64,000 nucleotides of DNA from Fonsecaea monophora (Eukaryota > Ascomycota > Eurotiomycetes > Chaetothyriales > Herpotrichiellaceae), in assembly GCF_001642475.1 (NCBI RefSeq), contig NW_019174013.1, positions 80,449 to 144,448 on the forward strand, in the 5' to 3' direction. A program made the translations under genes and the position numbers. Of this stretch, positions 42,850-54,131 are shown piece by piece. Below the pieces are notes generated by a model that saw only the letters and a list, made by a program, of their open reading frames with translations, did not search any database and had not been told where the DNA came from. Each line of letters starts with the position of its first letter. The stretch's first letter is position 1.

Positions 42850-44697
42850 CTAAACCCAGATACTGTCCCCACAATTCGTCACATTAAAATCACATCCTAA
42901 CCCTGCCTCCTCACCCAGAGCTCGTAGCTGTCCTAGAATCACATCTCCTGGGGCAGGACCATCCATCAGCGTATCCTTGACATGAATAATATGTACTGTC
43001 ACGCCTTTTAGAGGTTCAGGGAGTCTTTCTCGCTGGATGTTTGAGAGGGAAGACGAATGTTGGTGAGTCTGGGTTGTCGGTATTGTTGCTGATGTGAGTG
43101 CAAGATCACCTAGAGGTTGGACAGGCGTAGTGGCAGAGTCCGCCTGGAAGGTGACGCTACGCCCACGTCCTGGAGTAGACGAGATCGCTGCATGGTCGCC
43201 TTCTCGCGGCTCGTGTGAGCGCTTTTGGCGCGTCGACGACACAGATCGATGTCCTACGTACCCGCTGGGTATAGGTTGTGGTGAAGGCAAGCCGTCGAAG
43301 TTGGCGCGTGTGACCTCCGGCGTAACGGCGAGATCTCCATTCACCGCCCGCTTTCGTTTGCGCTTCAGCTCTGATGGTGTCGGCGGCTGTCGTATCATCA
43401 GATCCGGTACCGATGAGGCTTCGGCAGGTCGGGTGGGATTCGGGCTATCTGGGGTTGTGTCCGCGACAACAGCGTCATAGGATGTCTTTTGTTTACGCCG
43501 ACTCATAACACAGTTGCCCAGAAAGGTGAGCTCGGCAACCAGGTGTCTTGGGCAGAGGTGCCCGTAAAGATCCTCGTTGCGTACGCTGTCGTCATACGAA
43601 CACTCGATGAAGATGCCTTTAAGCATCCCACTGGCCACTTTACCAGCCGCGTCATCCCAGATGATGTGGTTGCGAGGCGACAGACTCACCGAATCGGGTT
43701 CGACATCGCCAAAGATGAGCAGCTCGTTGCCCGTCGCGTCGTTGCGAATGAAGAATGCAGAACTCGAGACTGGCTCAAAGAGATGGCAGTTGTCCAGAAT
43801 GTTCGAGGCAAGAGGCCCGCCCGGCGTTACTGGACCAGTCGACGTCTGAACTGGCCCTGGAGGATAGGCACCAGCATTCTGTGATTGTTGCTGAGCGACG
43901 GCAGCAAAATAGCCATGATCGTCCGATATCCGCGATAGTCTCCTAGAGGGAAAGTTGTAGTCGGACGCATACCCGAAAGAGTCGCCATGCTGGAAGGACG
44001 CACTGTGTGACCTCCTCTGGCATTTGCCGTGGCTCACGCTCCAGCATTTGGTTGCCAACCCATCGCAGACATTGACATAGCCTCGAGACTCACCCAGTCC
44101 TAGTCTGGGATTTCCGCCTTCGATTAGCCGTCTGTAGGTCACAAAGCCAACTCCATTGCCTTCGTCCGACAAGTTTGGCCAGAGCCAGTCGTTGAAAATG
44201 TGATTCTTGATGGCTTCAATTGTGGAGGGCAAAGCCACAATTGCTTTCGCCTCTCTGCCATATTCGAGCGCCGGAGTGTTGATGGCCATGCCCGAGAGAT
44301 GATCCAGATGTGGATGCGTGATGAGAAAACCATGGAGGATTTCGCGGAAGATGTAGAGTGCATTGGCTTTCGCACTGATGTTTGGAAAGCGAAGGCCTGC
44401 AAAAGGTCCCTTTTCCAACAGTTGCGAGTATCCCTTTGGCGGTACTTTCTCAGACATCAACGGCATTTCTCTCTGAAGGATGCGGATCATGCTGGACAAG
44501 TGCGCCCCAGCATCAACCGCGATCATGGAACTCTTGCGCCATTCCGACTGAGGCGCCCTCACCAACATTCCTGTGATATTGTCCTCGCGAGGGCCACCGG
44601 TAGACCCCAACACTATCACCTGAAAAGACGCCTCTTCTTTATTGCCCAGTTCGCGCGGCTCTGGGCCTGCATCGTGTGAGGCATGCTTCCCACGCAT
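42850..44697 (-). CDS. pde1: Class II cyclic-nucleotide phosphodiesterase
   Basis: Low-affinity cAMP phosphodiesterase of the Pde1 (class II, metallo-beta-lactamase-like) family, a negative regulator of cAMP signalling. Single exon, 615 residues. The family signature HPHLDHLSG is present, with surrounding ILHGFLITHPH. Other conserved segments are STGGPREDN at the start, DAGAHLSSM, the SSSAFFIRND strand, LLIFGDVEPD, and the terminal HIIHVKDTLMDGP. A Ser/Pro-rich and basic insert of about 160 residues (about 405-565) precedes the last strand. I take the ATG at 44697; an upstream GTG extends the frame. The end GCDFNVTNCGDSIWV is plausible without further splicing. Confidence 0.9.
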   Translation of the reverse strand: MRGKHASHDAGPEPRELGNKEEASFQVIVLGSTGGPREDNITGMLVRAPQSEWRKSSMIAVDAGAHLSSMIRILQREMPLMSEKVPPKGYSQLLEKGPFAGLRFPNISAKANALYIFREILHGFLITHPHLDHLSGMAINTPALEYGREAKAIVALPSTIEAIKNHIFNDWLWPNLSDEGNGVGFVTYRRLIEGGNPRLGLGESRGYVNVCDGLATKCWSVSHGKCQRRSHSASFQHGDSFGYASDYNFPSRRLSRISDDHGYFAAVAQQQSQNAGAYPPGPVQTSTGPVTPGGPLASNILDNCHLFEPVSSSAFFIRNDATGNELLIFGDVEPDSVSLSPRNHIIWDDAAGKVASGMLKGIFIECSYDDSVRNEDLYGHLCPRHLVAELTFLGNCVMSRRKQKTSYDAVVADTTPDSPNPTRPAEASSVPDLMIRQPPTPSELKRKRKRAVNGDLAVTPEVTRANFDGLPSPQPIPSGYVGHRSVSSTRQKRSHEPREGDHAAISSTPGRGRSVTFQADSATTPVQPLGDLALTSATIPTTQTHQHSSSLSNIQRERLPEPLKGVTVHIIHVKDTLMDGPAPGDVILGQLRALGEEAGLGCDFNVTNCGDSIWV

Positions 44698-45885
44698 CGA
44701 GGGCTTTTGTCTTCCCTGCACAGGTCTTTGTTTGATTGTTTCCCGCGTCCCGCTCTTTGTGCTGCGGTGGCTTGCCTCACAATGTCTTTGTTCTCTGTCC
44801 GCAAATCCCTTAGATCTCGGTCTGGTCCGGGTTGATCCAAGTTTCGGGAGGGGGCTCGGGTAGCTGCTTCAGACTGAGGCCGAAACGGCGGGAGAACAGG
44901 TGGAGTGAGGATGAAGATCAGTTGGACCAAACGGGGTTCAAATGCTGGAGGGAAGCGAGTTGTCGTTCTCCGCGAATGTCGACTCGTCAATTACTCAAGA
45001 GGGGTCTCATTGCACGTAGCAGATGTAGGAGGTTACGAGCGTTGGAATGTGTGCAGCAGTAACCTTCGACGCAGGCATTGTCTAGCGAGGTATGTTCCAG
45101 ATTCAGACTGGCTATCAAAGCACAGGATCGACGTGACAATGATAAGGATAGACGAATGTCACATTCCAGCAACAAACAATATGCTAAAGTCAAATAAGAG
45201 TGGAAAAAGCATGTTCATGCCAATAGTTCAGTTTGTCAACTTCTTACATCCCGCATTTTGTGAGGAGAGACGCCAGCGGCTGCGTCATTCTTGTAATTTA
45301 TGCTCGGGGACGGTAGAGGATGAGAAGTGGTGATTACCAGGAGGCAGGGGACATTGTATTCCTCAGCTACCTCCCTAAAAAAGAGTAATTGGTCATGGCC
45401 CCAGGGGGGTTTCTTACGACGGAACTGAATACGAGGTTTGAATGCAAACCGAACGCGTGCAGGCGGCCTCAACGGTCGGGGATCCCTAATAAGAAGGCAT
45501 ATCCTGTCAGTTGGCTAGTGAGTGGCCAGCATCGTTTCTCCGGAAGCTCGTGCATGACGAATTTCTTTCATAATCGAGCATGCAACTCCCGCCAGTTCTT
45601 AGAATTGTTCTGGCCACGCCGGGGGGTAACCATGCAGGAGGATCCACACCTACGGGCACCTTGTACAGCGCACAGGAACCTACAGGTTGAGGTGTACGAG
45701 GTACCGAGTACCTTGTATGCATTCCCCATAAGCAAATCGTGCGACAGATAACTCAGCCCTACATAATGAACACTCTTCTGAAAACTGAGCCTCGCTGCTT
45801 GCTAACCAGAACAAAACAATCCATGCCGTATGTATTTACACTCATAGTCATAAAGAATATTTATTTCATGGTCAGGGGTATCTCG
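44698..45885. other. Intergenic, Pde1 promoter / SPRY 3' flank
   Basis: About 1.2 kb, no gene supported. It contains the palindrome GGTACCGAGTACC at about 45700-45712. Confidence 0.4.
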
Positions 45886-47537
45886 TCATGTATGGCTGGG
45901 TCCTGCCGCTTCGCCTACAGCAACATCGTAGGTGGGGATGGGCGGTCCTCCAGTGCGATCACGCAACAGCTCTTGTCTTTCGTCTTCGTCGCCGTCACCA
46001 CTTGACCTCCGGCTCCCTGGAGGGCTGCTATACTCGGGGGGTGGTATAATCTGCTGTCCAGCAGGAGTATTCTCCACAGGCTGATTCTGTATATCTGCGA
46101 TGTCCAGAAGCGCGTTGCCCTGGCTGGGAACGTCATGAGTCGATACATGCGCCAGTTGGGCCAGTGATATATCTGTGGCTGAACGAACAGGCCCAGGGTT
46201 TCCAGCTGGAAGACCAAGCCTCGCCAGACCACTGCGTGTTCTTGAATGTCCGGGCTCATATGGTGACTGCCGCGTTCCCTCTCTCCCGGTCTCGAGCAGG
46301 ATGCTACCTTGCTCGCTCCCATAAGGTGGAGGTGGTGCAAGGCTTCCTGTCATCGGTGCCAATCCCCATTTTTTGACATTTGCCTCGATGAAGACAAAAC
46401 CCATCTGACCAAAATTCACATGAACATGGCAGGGTCCATTTGCGCCCACAGTCGGGAAGAAGTTCTGGGTCTTTAGGTTGTGCGCGATTTCGTCTAGCTT
46501 TTTCCCATTGCGTGTGAAAAATATGCTCCCGGTTCGAGGTCGATATCCTACCCCAATCACATCTCCTTGTACATAGGGCGGACCATACGTGCTTGCGGAA
46601 AACGGTTGGTTGTAGCGTCGATGTCCCGTAGAAAGATATGCCACCGACGTTTTATGGAAACCTTGTCTGTCAGTACAGTAGTTTGCAAAAGTACCACGAA
46701 CAAGGAAGGTAACTTACCAGGCAATCTGAACAGAGGGTACGGTTTCGTGGTCATACCGATGCTGATCAGGCTATTCTCAGGCTTATCGTAGATCTTAGCC
46801 TCCCAGTAATATACTTCATTTTGCTTTGGTACAGGCAGATTGCTCTGTACACTGCACTCTGAATCGAAGAACTCGATTTCGGTCCTTGCTTCGACGAAGC
46901 AGTTGGCGATTTCCAGTTCTGGCTCGAACTCCCACGCAGAGACACCTTTCTCCTGAATCGCCAGGAATTGTGACAATGATATATCGGTTTGTACGGATTC
47001 TGGAGGATTCGCTTGTATAAATGCTGTTTCGCTGTTAGAATATGGCGCTATGACGAATTTGAGAGTAACTGAGTACATACCTTTTGCCCTCAAATACTCG
47101 GCCCTCTGCAATTCATCCATCGTCTCCAAGGCCTCGGCCTCTTCCTGCGCAAACGCTTGCTCATCGTCAAATTCGCCAGGCCGGCCTATCCGATCCAACA
47201 GAATGCGACCGCGAGAGGTATATCTGAAGAAAAAGAAAATCGAAAGAACAAGTACCACAACGCCCGCGGAACCAAACGCAGATAATAACCCGATAAGGAT
47301 GCCTCGGCCAGTTGCGCCGCCATCATTGATATTTATGACAATCGAGGTAGGTGAGCCATCGGGATGGGGCCTGAATGCGAGAGGGGGTTGTCCTCGCCAG
47401 CCATCCTGTTCGACGAAGGGAGAGGAGGAGGGGACAGAGGTCGGATCGGAGGAGAATGGCGCGGTGGACGAATGAAGGGAGGTTTGAAAGGTCATCGCGA
47501 GTCGGTCATATTGTAGCGATTTCTCGCCAGAACGCAT
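45886..47537 (-). CDS. ssh4: SPRY-domain membrane protein (Ssh4/Ear1-like)
   Basis: Membrane-anchored adaptor that in yeast guides Rsp5 ubiquitin ligase to vacuolar/endosomal cargo. Exons 47537-47081, 47023-46718 and 46661-45886 encode 512 residues. One membrane helix (GILIGLLSAFGSAGVVVLVLSIFFFF, about residues 75-100) is followed by a SPRY domain (EVYYWEAKIYDKPENSLISIGMTTKP to NFGQMGFVFIE). The C-terminal tail carries two PPxY-type WW-binding motifs, PPPYGS and PPEYSS, as expected for Rsp5 adaptors. The ATG at 47537 is kept; an inner ATG at about residue 15 is possible. Confidence 0.88.
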
Positions 47538-48402
47538 CGCTCAAAGAATGAGCTCAACGGTGGGTAAGAAGAGAGGAGGTGAAGGAAGGACGAAGACGTC
47601 AAGAGGTGGCGAGAGGGTGATGAGCGGTTGCAGCAGGGTGAGAAGCCAGGGTGAAATGGCGCAGGCGGGGAGGCGGTTACGCTAATCGATCGCAGAGAGA
47701 CGCCGGGCTGGGTTTGGTAGTGTGGCTGTGATCAAGTCTGGGATTTGCCGTGAAATCAATAGGTGAAAAAGAATGCAATCAAGTGCAATGCCTCCAGAAG
47801 GACAAGAAGGACAAGACCACCATCTTGGTTTTGGTTTTGGGGGGAGGAGTCGCCGACTTGTTGGTCCCCAATGTTTTAGGAGGTGTTTGGGGGATGAAGA
47901 GAGACGAGTAATGGAGAAAGAGATGGAGGTGGAAGGGTCGAGACACAAGGAACTTCTGGTGCTGAAACGCTGCCGGCAACAGGACCAAAAGAGCTTTTGG
48001 CTTCGTTGCTTCCGTCCCAGCCGTCACTCTTGGGTGTCTTTGGGGGGGCAACCTACGCCTCGAGCACCCCCGCTCACCAACAATTGGTCCACAGCTCCGG
48101 GTAATCCAGGGGCTCTAGGGATGCCAAGCAGCATTGCTACAGTTAAAAGGCCTCAGACGTCACTGACTCCAGTGGCTCCACGACAACCCACAGCTTTTAT
48201 TACAAGCATTATAGGCTCTTTCTAATGTGGAAATCGTTTTTCTTGTGTCGAATGAATAGTGATTGATCTCCTACAGTGTATATTTTAAGAGTCCCTCGCT
48301 TCAGGTCTGGTTGCACATTCGGTTGGCCAAGCACAGTAGTGGTAACACGGCAATCCGACGAGGCTGACAAGCTGCCACTCCCTTTTCATCCAATCCATCA
48401 AT
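47538..48402. other. Intergenic, SPRY 5' region / SDR 3' flank
   Basis: About 865 bp. Open frames here are glycine/arginine-rich by composition and not convincing. No gene supported. Confidence 0.4.
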
Positions 48403-49388
48403 CTAGATCTTGTTGTCCCTTTTCTTTGCTCTCCAGCCAGTGAGTGTGCTGCCGCCATCAATCTCAAGCACATTGCCGGTCATATGGGCCGAGGCTTTGC
48501 TGCTGAGGAATAGAACCAGGCCTGCAAAGTCAGATGGCTTGCCAACTCGTCCGGTGGGTTGTCTTTCGAGCAGTGTGTCCAGGTACTTTTCCATGCCAAA
48601 GTTTGTCATTCGGGAGGGGAAGACGCCCCTACGATGGTTTAGCAAACAAGCGTGTTTGATATCAACTTGCGGGAACTTATAACTTACGGGCAGATACAGT
48701 TGACCATGATGTTCAATGGGGCCAATTTGGATGCTTGCAGCTTGCTGAGATGGATGCACGCGGCTTTTGATGGCCCATCTGAATCGAAAATGTTAGCATC
48801 GCTTTACCAATGTGCACTCGTAGGGACCACCATACAGCTAAAGGTGCCGTGGCCCGGGGCAGACAGCCCCCCGTCTCCCGTTGTTGTGACGTCGGTCGTC
48901 TGGATCCCGGCCATGGAGGCGACGTTGAGGACACGCGAGGGCATGTCGGCATTGGTTCCCTTGAGCAGCAGATCGTGCAGTCCGACGGTTGTGTAAAAGA
49001 TGGACTTGACGTTCAGGGACATTAACTTATCCCATCCACTCTCGGGGAAGTCGTCATACGGAGCTCCCCACGAAGCACCCGTGTTGTTGACCAACACTGT
49101 CAGGCGGTCCGTTCGCTTCTTTACTTCTTTGACAAGCCCATCGCAGCCAGCCTTGTCCTTCAAGTCGGCCACGATATACTCGCACTTGCCAGGGCCCAAG
49201 GCGTTCAGTCGATCCGAGGTCTTCTTCAACTCGGACTCTTTCCGGCTGGCGATGAAGACCCGTGCACCGTTCTGGACGAATCCTTGAGCTGCCATCTCAC
49301 CCAGTCCGGTTGCTCCTCCAGTGACCAATACCACATGGTTGCTGACATCGAAAAGCGAGGAAATTCGGAGGTCTGCTGAAGAAGTCAT
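48403..49388 (-). CDS. Short-chain dehydrogenase/reductase
   Basis: NAD(P)-dependent SDR of about 289 residues; exons 49388-48836, 48778-48688 and 48628-48403 join in phase. The cofactor motif is TGGATGLG, the NNAG-type motif is NNTG, the catalytic Ser is in NVASMAG, and the catalytic Tyr and Lys fall in YGPSK, with the Tyr codon created across the first intron (exon end T, next exon AT). The C-terminal FPSRM and LEIDGGST segments resemble RhlG-like/3-oxoacyl-ACP reductase relatives. Substrate unknown. The Tyr is invisible if the intron is not removed. Confidence 0.9.
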
Positions 49389-50299
49389 GGCTGCTTCTGG
49401 TCTTTCTATCGTTTCTCACAGGTCTTAGATTCTCCTGGGCGTAGGGTTTGTTCAAAGAGGGCAGAAGTCAGATCCTAAATAAGAGGCAGATATGGAGTGG
49501 TGAGTGGTTGATTATCGCCGCGGCAAAATGCCATGTTGGGGGTCGATCGGACACCTCGGTTGTTCCATTGCTTCCCCAGTTTCTTGGCGTTAGAGCCCAG
49601 ACTGCGCCTGCATCTAAATGGCCCGCCGTACCAAATGCCACCATGCCAAGAGCCGTTGTTCCAAGACTCGTGGAAAAAAGACCCAAGACCTTTTCCCTCA
49701 TTATTCCGTCCTTCGTCAGCCGACGGCAGCCCCTGGGTTTCCGGTTCTTTACGAAGATACTTGTACAAGAACCACATCTTCTCCTGAGGTCTAGACTCTT
49801 ACTCAAGTCTTCAAGTATTTCTTTCTCCACCACTCAGCAGTCACCACGAGTCACGCGATGCAGGTCGCTGGAAATTTCATGCCACTACACCACTGGTGTC
49901 ATGACTCATGGTGCCCAACCGGCCTTCTCATCCGGTTGGTACACGCCACTCCATTTATGACTCTCACACCACAAGGGCAGTTGTGCCTGTTTGGACAGGG
50001 ACGACACGCAGGCATACCCAACAAGTCGTCATGTTACCCTCATTCTGACTACCTGTGTTGGGTTCTCCTTGGAGTCAGATCTAGGTATCTCTCATGTGAC
50101 TCACGCTAACTTAGTTGTACCAATTATGTTGCCATCCACAAGGCGCATGGATCGGGCATATATACCTCGCTCTCGTGCTTCATACCACCTTCCCATATTT
50201 TGATTGTTTTACCGTTAAATCCTGTCCCGCTGGCACTCACTTGATCTCCCGACAGCTATTCTATCGCTCATCCAATCTTCATTTCCAGCAAAGTTTCCA
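49389..50299. other. Intergenic, no gene seen
   Basis: About 900 bp between the SDR start and the unknown 126-residue gene. No gene supported; the right end should hold the promoter of the next gene. Confidence 0.4.
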
Positions 50300-50680
50300 A
50301 TGGCACACAAACACAATCGCAGGCGGGTTCGCCCTCGCAATCGCAACCATACCTCTCTAAACCCCATCTTTGAGATGCCAGACGAGTTCCCGACACGATC
50401 AGATTCTCCCTCCCTCTATACCCCTTCTATAGGCACAGACCTCGATCAATCCTTCGTACTCCGAGAACCACGCTTTGCAAATCCTAGCGTTGCCTCAAGA
50501 CATTGGTACAATCGATATGTTGCTTGGCAAAGCCGTGACAAAGTCCAAAGACGTGAAGCTGCCAAGATTGAGGCTGAGCAGATCAAAGTATTTGGAGGTT
50601 ATCCAGGTGACGATGTCGGACTCTGCTACAAAATGATGGAAGTTTTCGAAGGCATGAATTGGATCGACACGCTCGACTAG
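50300..50680 (+). CDS. Hypothetical protein, 126 residues
   Basis: Single open frame starting at an ATG with an Arg/His/Asn-rich N-terminus (HNRRRVRPRN), then SLYTPSIGTDLDQ, and a helical C-terminal half (HWYNRYVAWQSRDKVQRREAAKIEAEQIKVF) ending NWIDTLD. No membrane helix or signal peptide. Not recognised. The Arg/Lys-rich helix might bind nucleic acid, but that is guesswork. It is compact and free of odd composition, so it may be a true gene. Confidence 0.45.
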   Translation: MAHKHNRRRVRPRNRNHTSLNPIFEMPDEFPTRSDSPSLYTPSIGTDLDQSFVLREPRFANPSVASRHWYNRYVAWQSRDKVQRREAAKIEAEQIKVFGGYPGDDVGLCYKMMEVFEGMNWIDTLD

Positions 50681-51849
50681 AAGGCGCCCAAAGCAGAAGA
50701 TTTAAAAGAAGGGGATTGGCATCTCACGGAGCTCTAAAGGCAGCATACCTGCCGAGAGACGGCATTACAACACGACTCACAGGAACGGAAACAGCTCAAG
50801 TTCGGCTTGTAGCAATGAAGGTTTTCCCAACCCCAAAAAAGAAGGGAATGGAATGGCTGGATTGGTCCATTTATGCTTGAACCCGTCACTGCTGAAAAAT
50901 GTGTTACCGTGGAGAAGTGGTGACTGGTGCTCGCGCATTTGTTGAGGGCAGGGAGATGCGTGTCTATACCCCGCGCTTGAGCTCGTTGCCGCAGGATCGC
51001 TGCGTCGTTGACAGGAAGGAAATGGATGGTATTTCCACTCGTACTACTCTTGATGTACTCTTGACGTCTCGACTCATCATATCAATAGAGTTCGCCTCTC
51101 TTCCGCTTCTTGCACTTCTGGGGTGTGGTGGCTGACCGCTGACGCCACACACGCCACACCAGGTGGCCTTGAGACTAAAGCTTGACTATAGCTTGGAGTT
51201 GCTTGTCTATCACTGTGTATCAGTCCAGACCATGAGGACGAGGAATACCCCTCTCTTCTCACTCTTTTTGCGCCCACCCACCGTTACCATTACTGATGGG
51301 TATCTCGATCCACAGGAGACATCACAGTTGATCCCTGGCGTCATGGCGATTTCAAGCCACACTTAACGTCAGCCAAGCCACTTAGCATCGATTAGCGCGA
51401 CACAAGATTTCCCAGTTTGCGCTTGTCTGGTTTGCCCACTTGCGATCTGCATGGCAGACTTCCACTCCGTGTGCTCACCGTCATCCGTTTTCGTGCAAGC
51501 GACGGCATCTCGCGTGCCTCACTGTCCAAAAACAAGGCAAAGGCATCTCACTTGGGTATGGAAATGACATCCACTAACATGCCCACACAATTTTCACTGC
51601 GTCATTCGAGTAGGAGGCGAGTTGAAATACTTCATTTTCACCTCACTTCTCCTCAATACTTCCTCCTCCTCACTCAGATCGAGCAGGTTCGGTATTGAAC
51701 GTCTGCAGTTGCTCGTCGTCAGGAGCGGTATCGTTTCCCCTCTCTATCTTTCCCCTCAACTCTGTTCTTCAGCCTTACCCTTCTGCTCTGTGGTCCTCTT
51801 AGTCAATCATCACCCCTTCCCCTCATACGTGATACCTTCAACGCTCAAG
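50681..51849. promoter_or_regulatory. Intergenic, upstream of PAP2 phosphatase
   Basis: About 1.2 kb. CT-rich stretches (about 51636-51680) suggest the promoter or 5' leader of the PAP2 gene. No gene supported. Confidence 0.4.
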
Positions 51850-53186
51850 ATGGGCTTCTTTTCCCGACGAACCAACAATCCAGCTTCAAATGGCCATACC
51901 AAGAATGGCCACGCTCTTCGTCATGAAAAACGAAACCACCGGCCCGTCTTTGACATTGACTCTGGCGACTTCAACCGCAGACCAAGCTTCGGGCAATGGT
52001 AAATCCTCTCTCCTCCGTACTATGTCGCGGAAGATCTGACAGAGGCAGGCTGAAATTCACATGGGTGGATATCTTGACCATGGCTGCCATGGGTGCCGTT
52101 GGTCTCGGAGTCTATGAAGCCAAACCTGCTCCTAGCCGCTCATTCCCAGTGACCTTTGCCGATGGAGAAATTGTCTATCCCGAGTTCGCCTATCCTCTGC
52201 GTCATGAAATCGTCCCAATCTGGCTCGCGGCCCTTCTTGCCTCCTTGATCCCAATCTTCATCATCCTGTGCATGCAGATTCGCATTCGCTCTTTCTGGGA
52301 TGTTAACAATGCCGTTATTGGTCTTTTGTACTCCCTGATCGGAGCGGCGGTATTTCAAGTGTTTATCAAATGGCTGATTGGCGGATTGCGACCTCATTTC
52401 TTGGCCGTCTGTGACCCAGACCCGGCGCTGATGGCGGCGCACCCTGGCCGAGGTTTCGAGAATATCATGTTCCAGAGAAACATCTGCAGGGGAGATGTCG
52501 ACCAGATTGACGACTCACTCGAATCCATGCCATCTGGCCACACTACCGCCGCGTTTGGCGGCTTCGTCTATCTCTACTTTTACCTCAACGCCAAACTCAA
52601 GGTCTTCAGCAACCACCACCCGGCATTCTGGAAACTCATTGTGACTTATGCACCCCTGCTCGGAGCCTGCCTGATTGGTGGTGCACTGACTATTGACGAA
52701 TTTCACAACTGGTATGATGTCTTGGCCGGCGCGGTCATTGGCTCCATCTTTGCCATCTCGAGCTATCGCATGGTCTATGCCTCGGTCTGGGACTTCCGAT
52801 TCAACCACATCCCCTTGACTCGTCATACGCCCTTCTCCTACGGTGCAGGTGCTGCTGGTGCAGGAGGATTTGAAACTGCAGTCTTCACTAGACAAGCTGG
52901 ATGGGGATACGGAGAGCACTATGGAGGTGCACCCTTTGATGCTGCCCATGGTCTCAGAGGACAGGCGGCAGGGTTTGACACGAGTGCAGTGCAGCAGGAT
53001 CGATACCTTCACAAGAATGAAAGAGATGTGGAGCGTGACGCTGGGCTTTATCCCACAAATGGAACCACGAACGGCTACGGCACTGGCACTTCATCTGTCA
53101 GGGACCCTCCGCCGGCAGTGCCCCATGGGGCACACCACAGTGGCCGGACGAGCTTGGATCGCAGACCTGTGCCTACTTCAGCATGA
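51850..53186 (+). CDS. dpp1: PAP2 lipid phosphatase (Dpp1-like)
   Basis: Integral membrane phosphatase acting on phosphatidate, lysophosphatidate or diacylglycerol pyrophosphate. Exons 51850-51998 and 52049-53186 encode 428 residues. Six membrane helices are visible from VDILTMAAMG onward. Motif 1 is KWLIGGLRP, motif 2 is MPSGHTTA. Motif 3 should read SRx5Hx3D; here the His and Asp are kept in IDEFHNWYD, but the Ser-Arg at its start is Ala-Leu. The C-terminal tail (about 110 residues) is Gly/Tyr/Asp-rich and disordered. Convergent with the Nudix gene. Confidence 0.85.
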
Positions 53187-53363
53187 TATACGAACAAAGC
53201 GACGACATAAATACGATCTTGGTGGTTAGGACGGAGGAAGTGGTGCATTGGAGTATTCGTGGGGGATTCAACAGTCAACCAGGCAAAGCAATAGTCAACC
53301 TGGACAGGTAGCACTCAGCCAGGCATGTAATAATATGAAAAGCAATAACGCGCAAGTTGTTAG

Positions 53364-54131
53364 TTAATTCATCCCATCCAATTCACGCCAGACCTTGAAC
53401 GCTTCAAGCAAAGTCGCCTTTTGCTGCCGTGTTGTAAACGCCAGCTCTATATTTCCCGCTATCGTCCTGCCCTCGCGACACTCTTCCTCTGTGGCCCACA
53501 CGTAGTCGACATGCTCGTTCGGATCTAGCTTTACCTGTGGTATTCTAGGAGCAATCCCACCCCCTTTTCCATCTCCGTCCTTTCCCCGGTCCTTTCGCCG
53601 CCCGTCGTCGTCTTCGACGTCGTTGACACGGTCGCCGACAACGTCGACCAAAAACTCAAATTTACACACCCTCTTCCCGCCGCGCGTGACAAAGACGTGG
53701 CCCGGCGCGACGAGGGGCCCGATGCGTCTCGCCACCAGCCCGGCCTCTTCCCATAACTCGCGCGCGACAGCATGCAGAATGCTCGCATCCTCCGGGTCGC
53801 ATGCCCCGCCGGGAGCTTCCCAGCGCAGGGGGGCCGAGTCGTGCGCGGCGCGCTGGACGAGGAGGACGCGGAGGGACTGGGTTCCGTTGCTGTGGTGGTC
53901 GGCGGCGGCGGTGTGAGTGTCGACTATTGTGTCGACTGTGCCGACGGTGTCGGTCGGGGTGGGGAAGTGACAAAAGACAAGAGCCCCCACGGCGACGTAT
54001 TCGTAATCTGGGATCCCTGAGCGTGTGGCCTGGTTGGCGATATATTTCTCGTACGGGACCGTGAAGGACGATACCAACGGGTCTGTGGTGAATGTGAATT
54101 CTGGGGCTGGCTTTGGGACTTGGGCGGCCAT
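53364..54131 (-). CDS. Nudix hydrolase-family protein
   Basis: Single exon, 255 residues. The Nudix helix is recognisable in ILHAVARELWEEAGL, but the box before it reads GGACDPEDAS, so the expected first Gly and Glu (of Gx5Ex7REUxEExGU) are replaced by Ala, and metal binding may rest on the REx2EE part. Predicted to hydrolyse a nucleoside-diphosphate-linked substrate, unknown. A Gly/Asp/Lys-rich insert (about residues 175-200) interrupts the second half. The ATG at 54131 is the only sensible start. Convergent with the PAP2 gene. Confidence 0.8.
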   Translation of the reverse strand: MAAQVPKPAPEFTFTTDPLVSSFTVPYEKYIANQATRSGIPDYEYVAVGALVFCHFPTPTDTVGTVDTIVDTHTAAADHHSNGTQSLRVLLVQRAAHDSAPLRWEAPGGACDPEDASILHAVARELWEEAGLVARRIGPLVAPGHVFVTRGGKRVCKFEFLVDVVGDRVNDVEDDDGRRKDRGKDGDGKGGGIAPRIPQVKLDPNEHVDYVWATEEECREGRTIAGNIELAFTTRQQKATLLEAFKVWRELDGMN

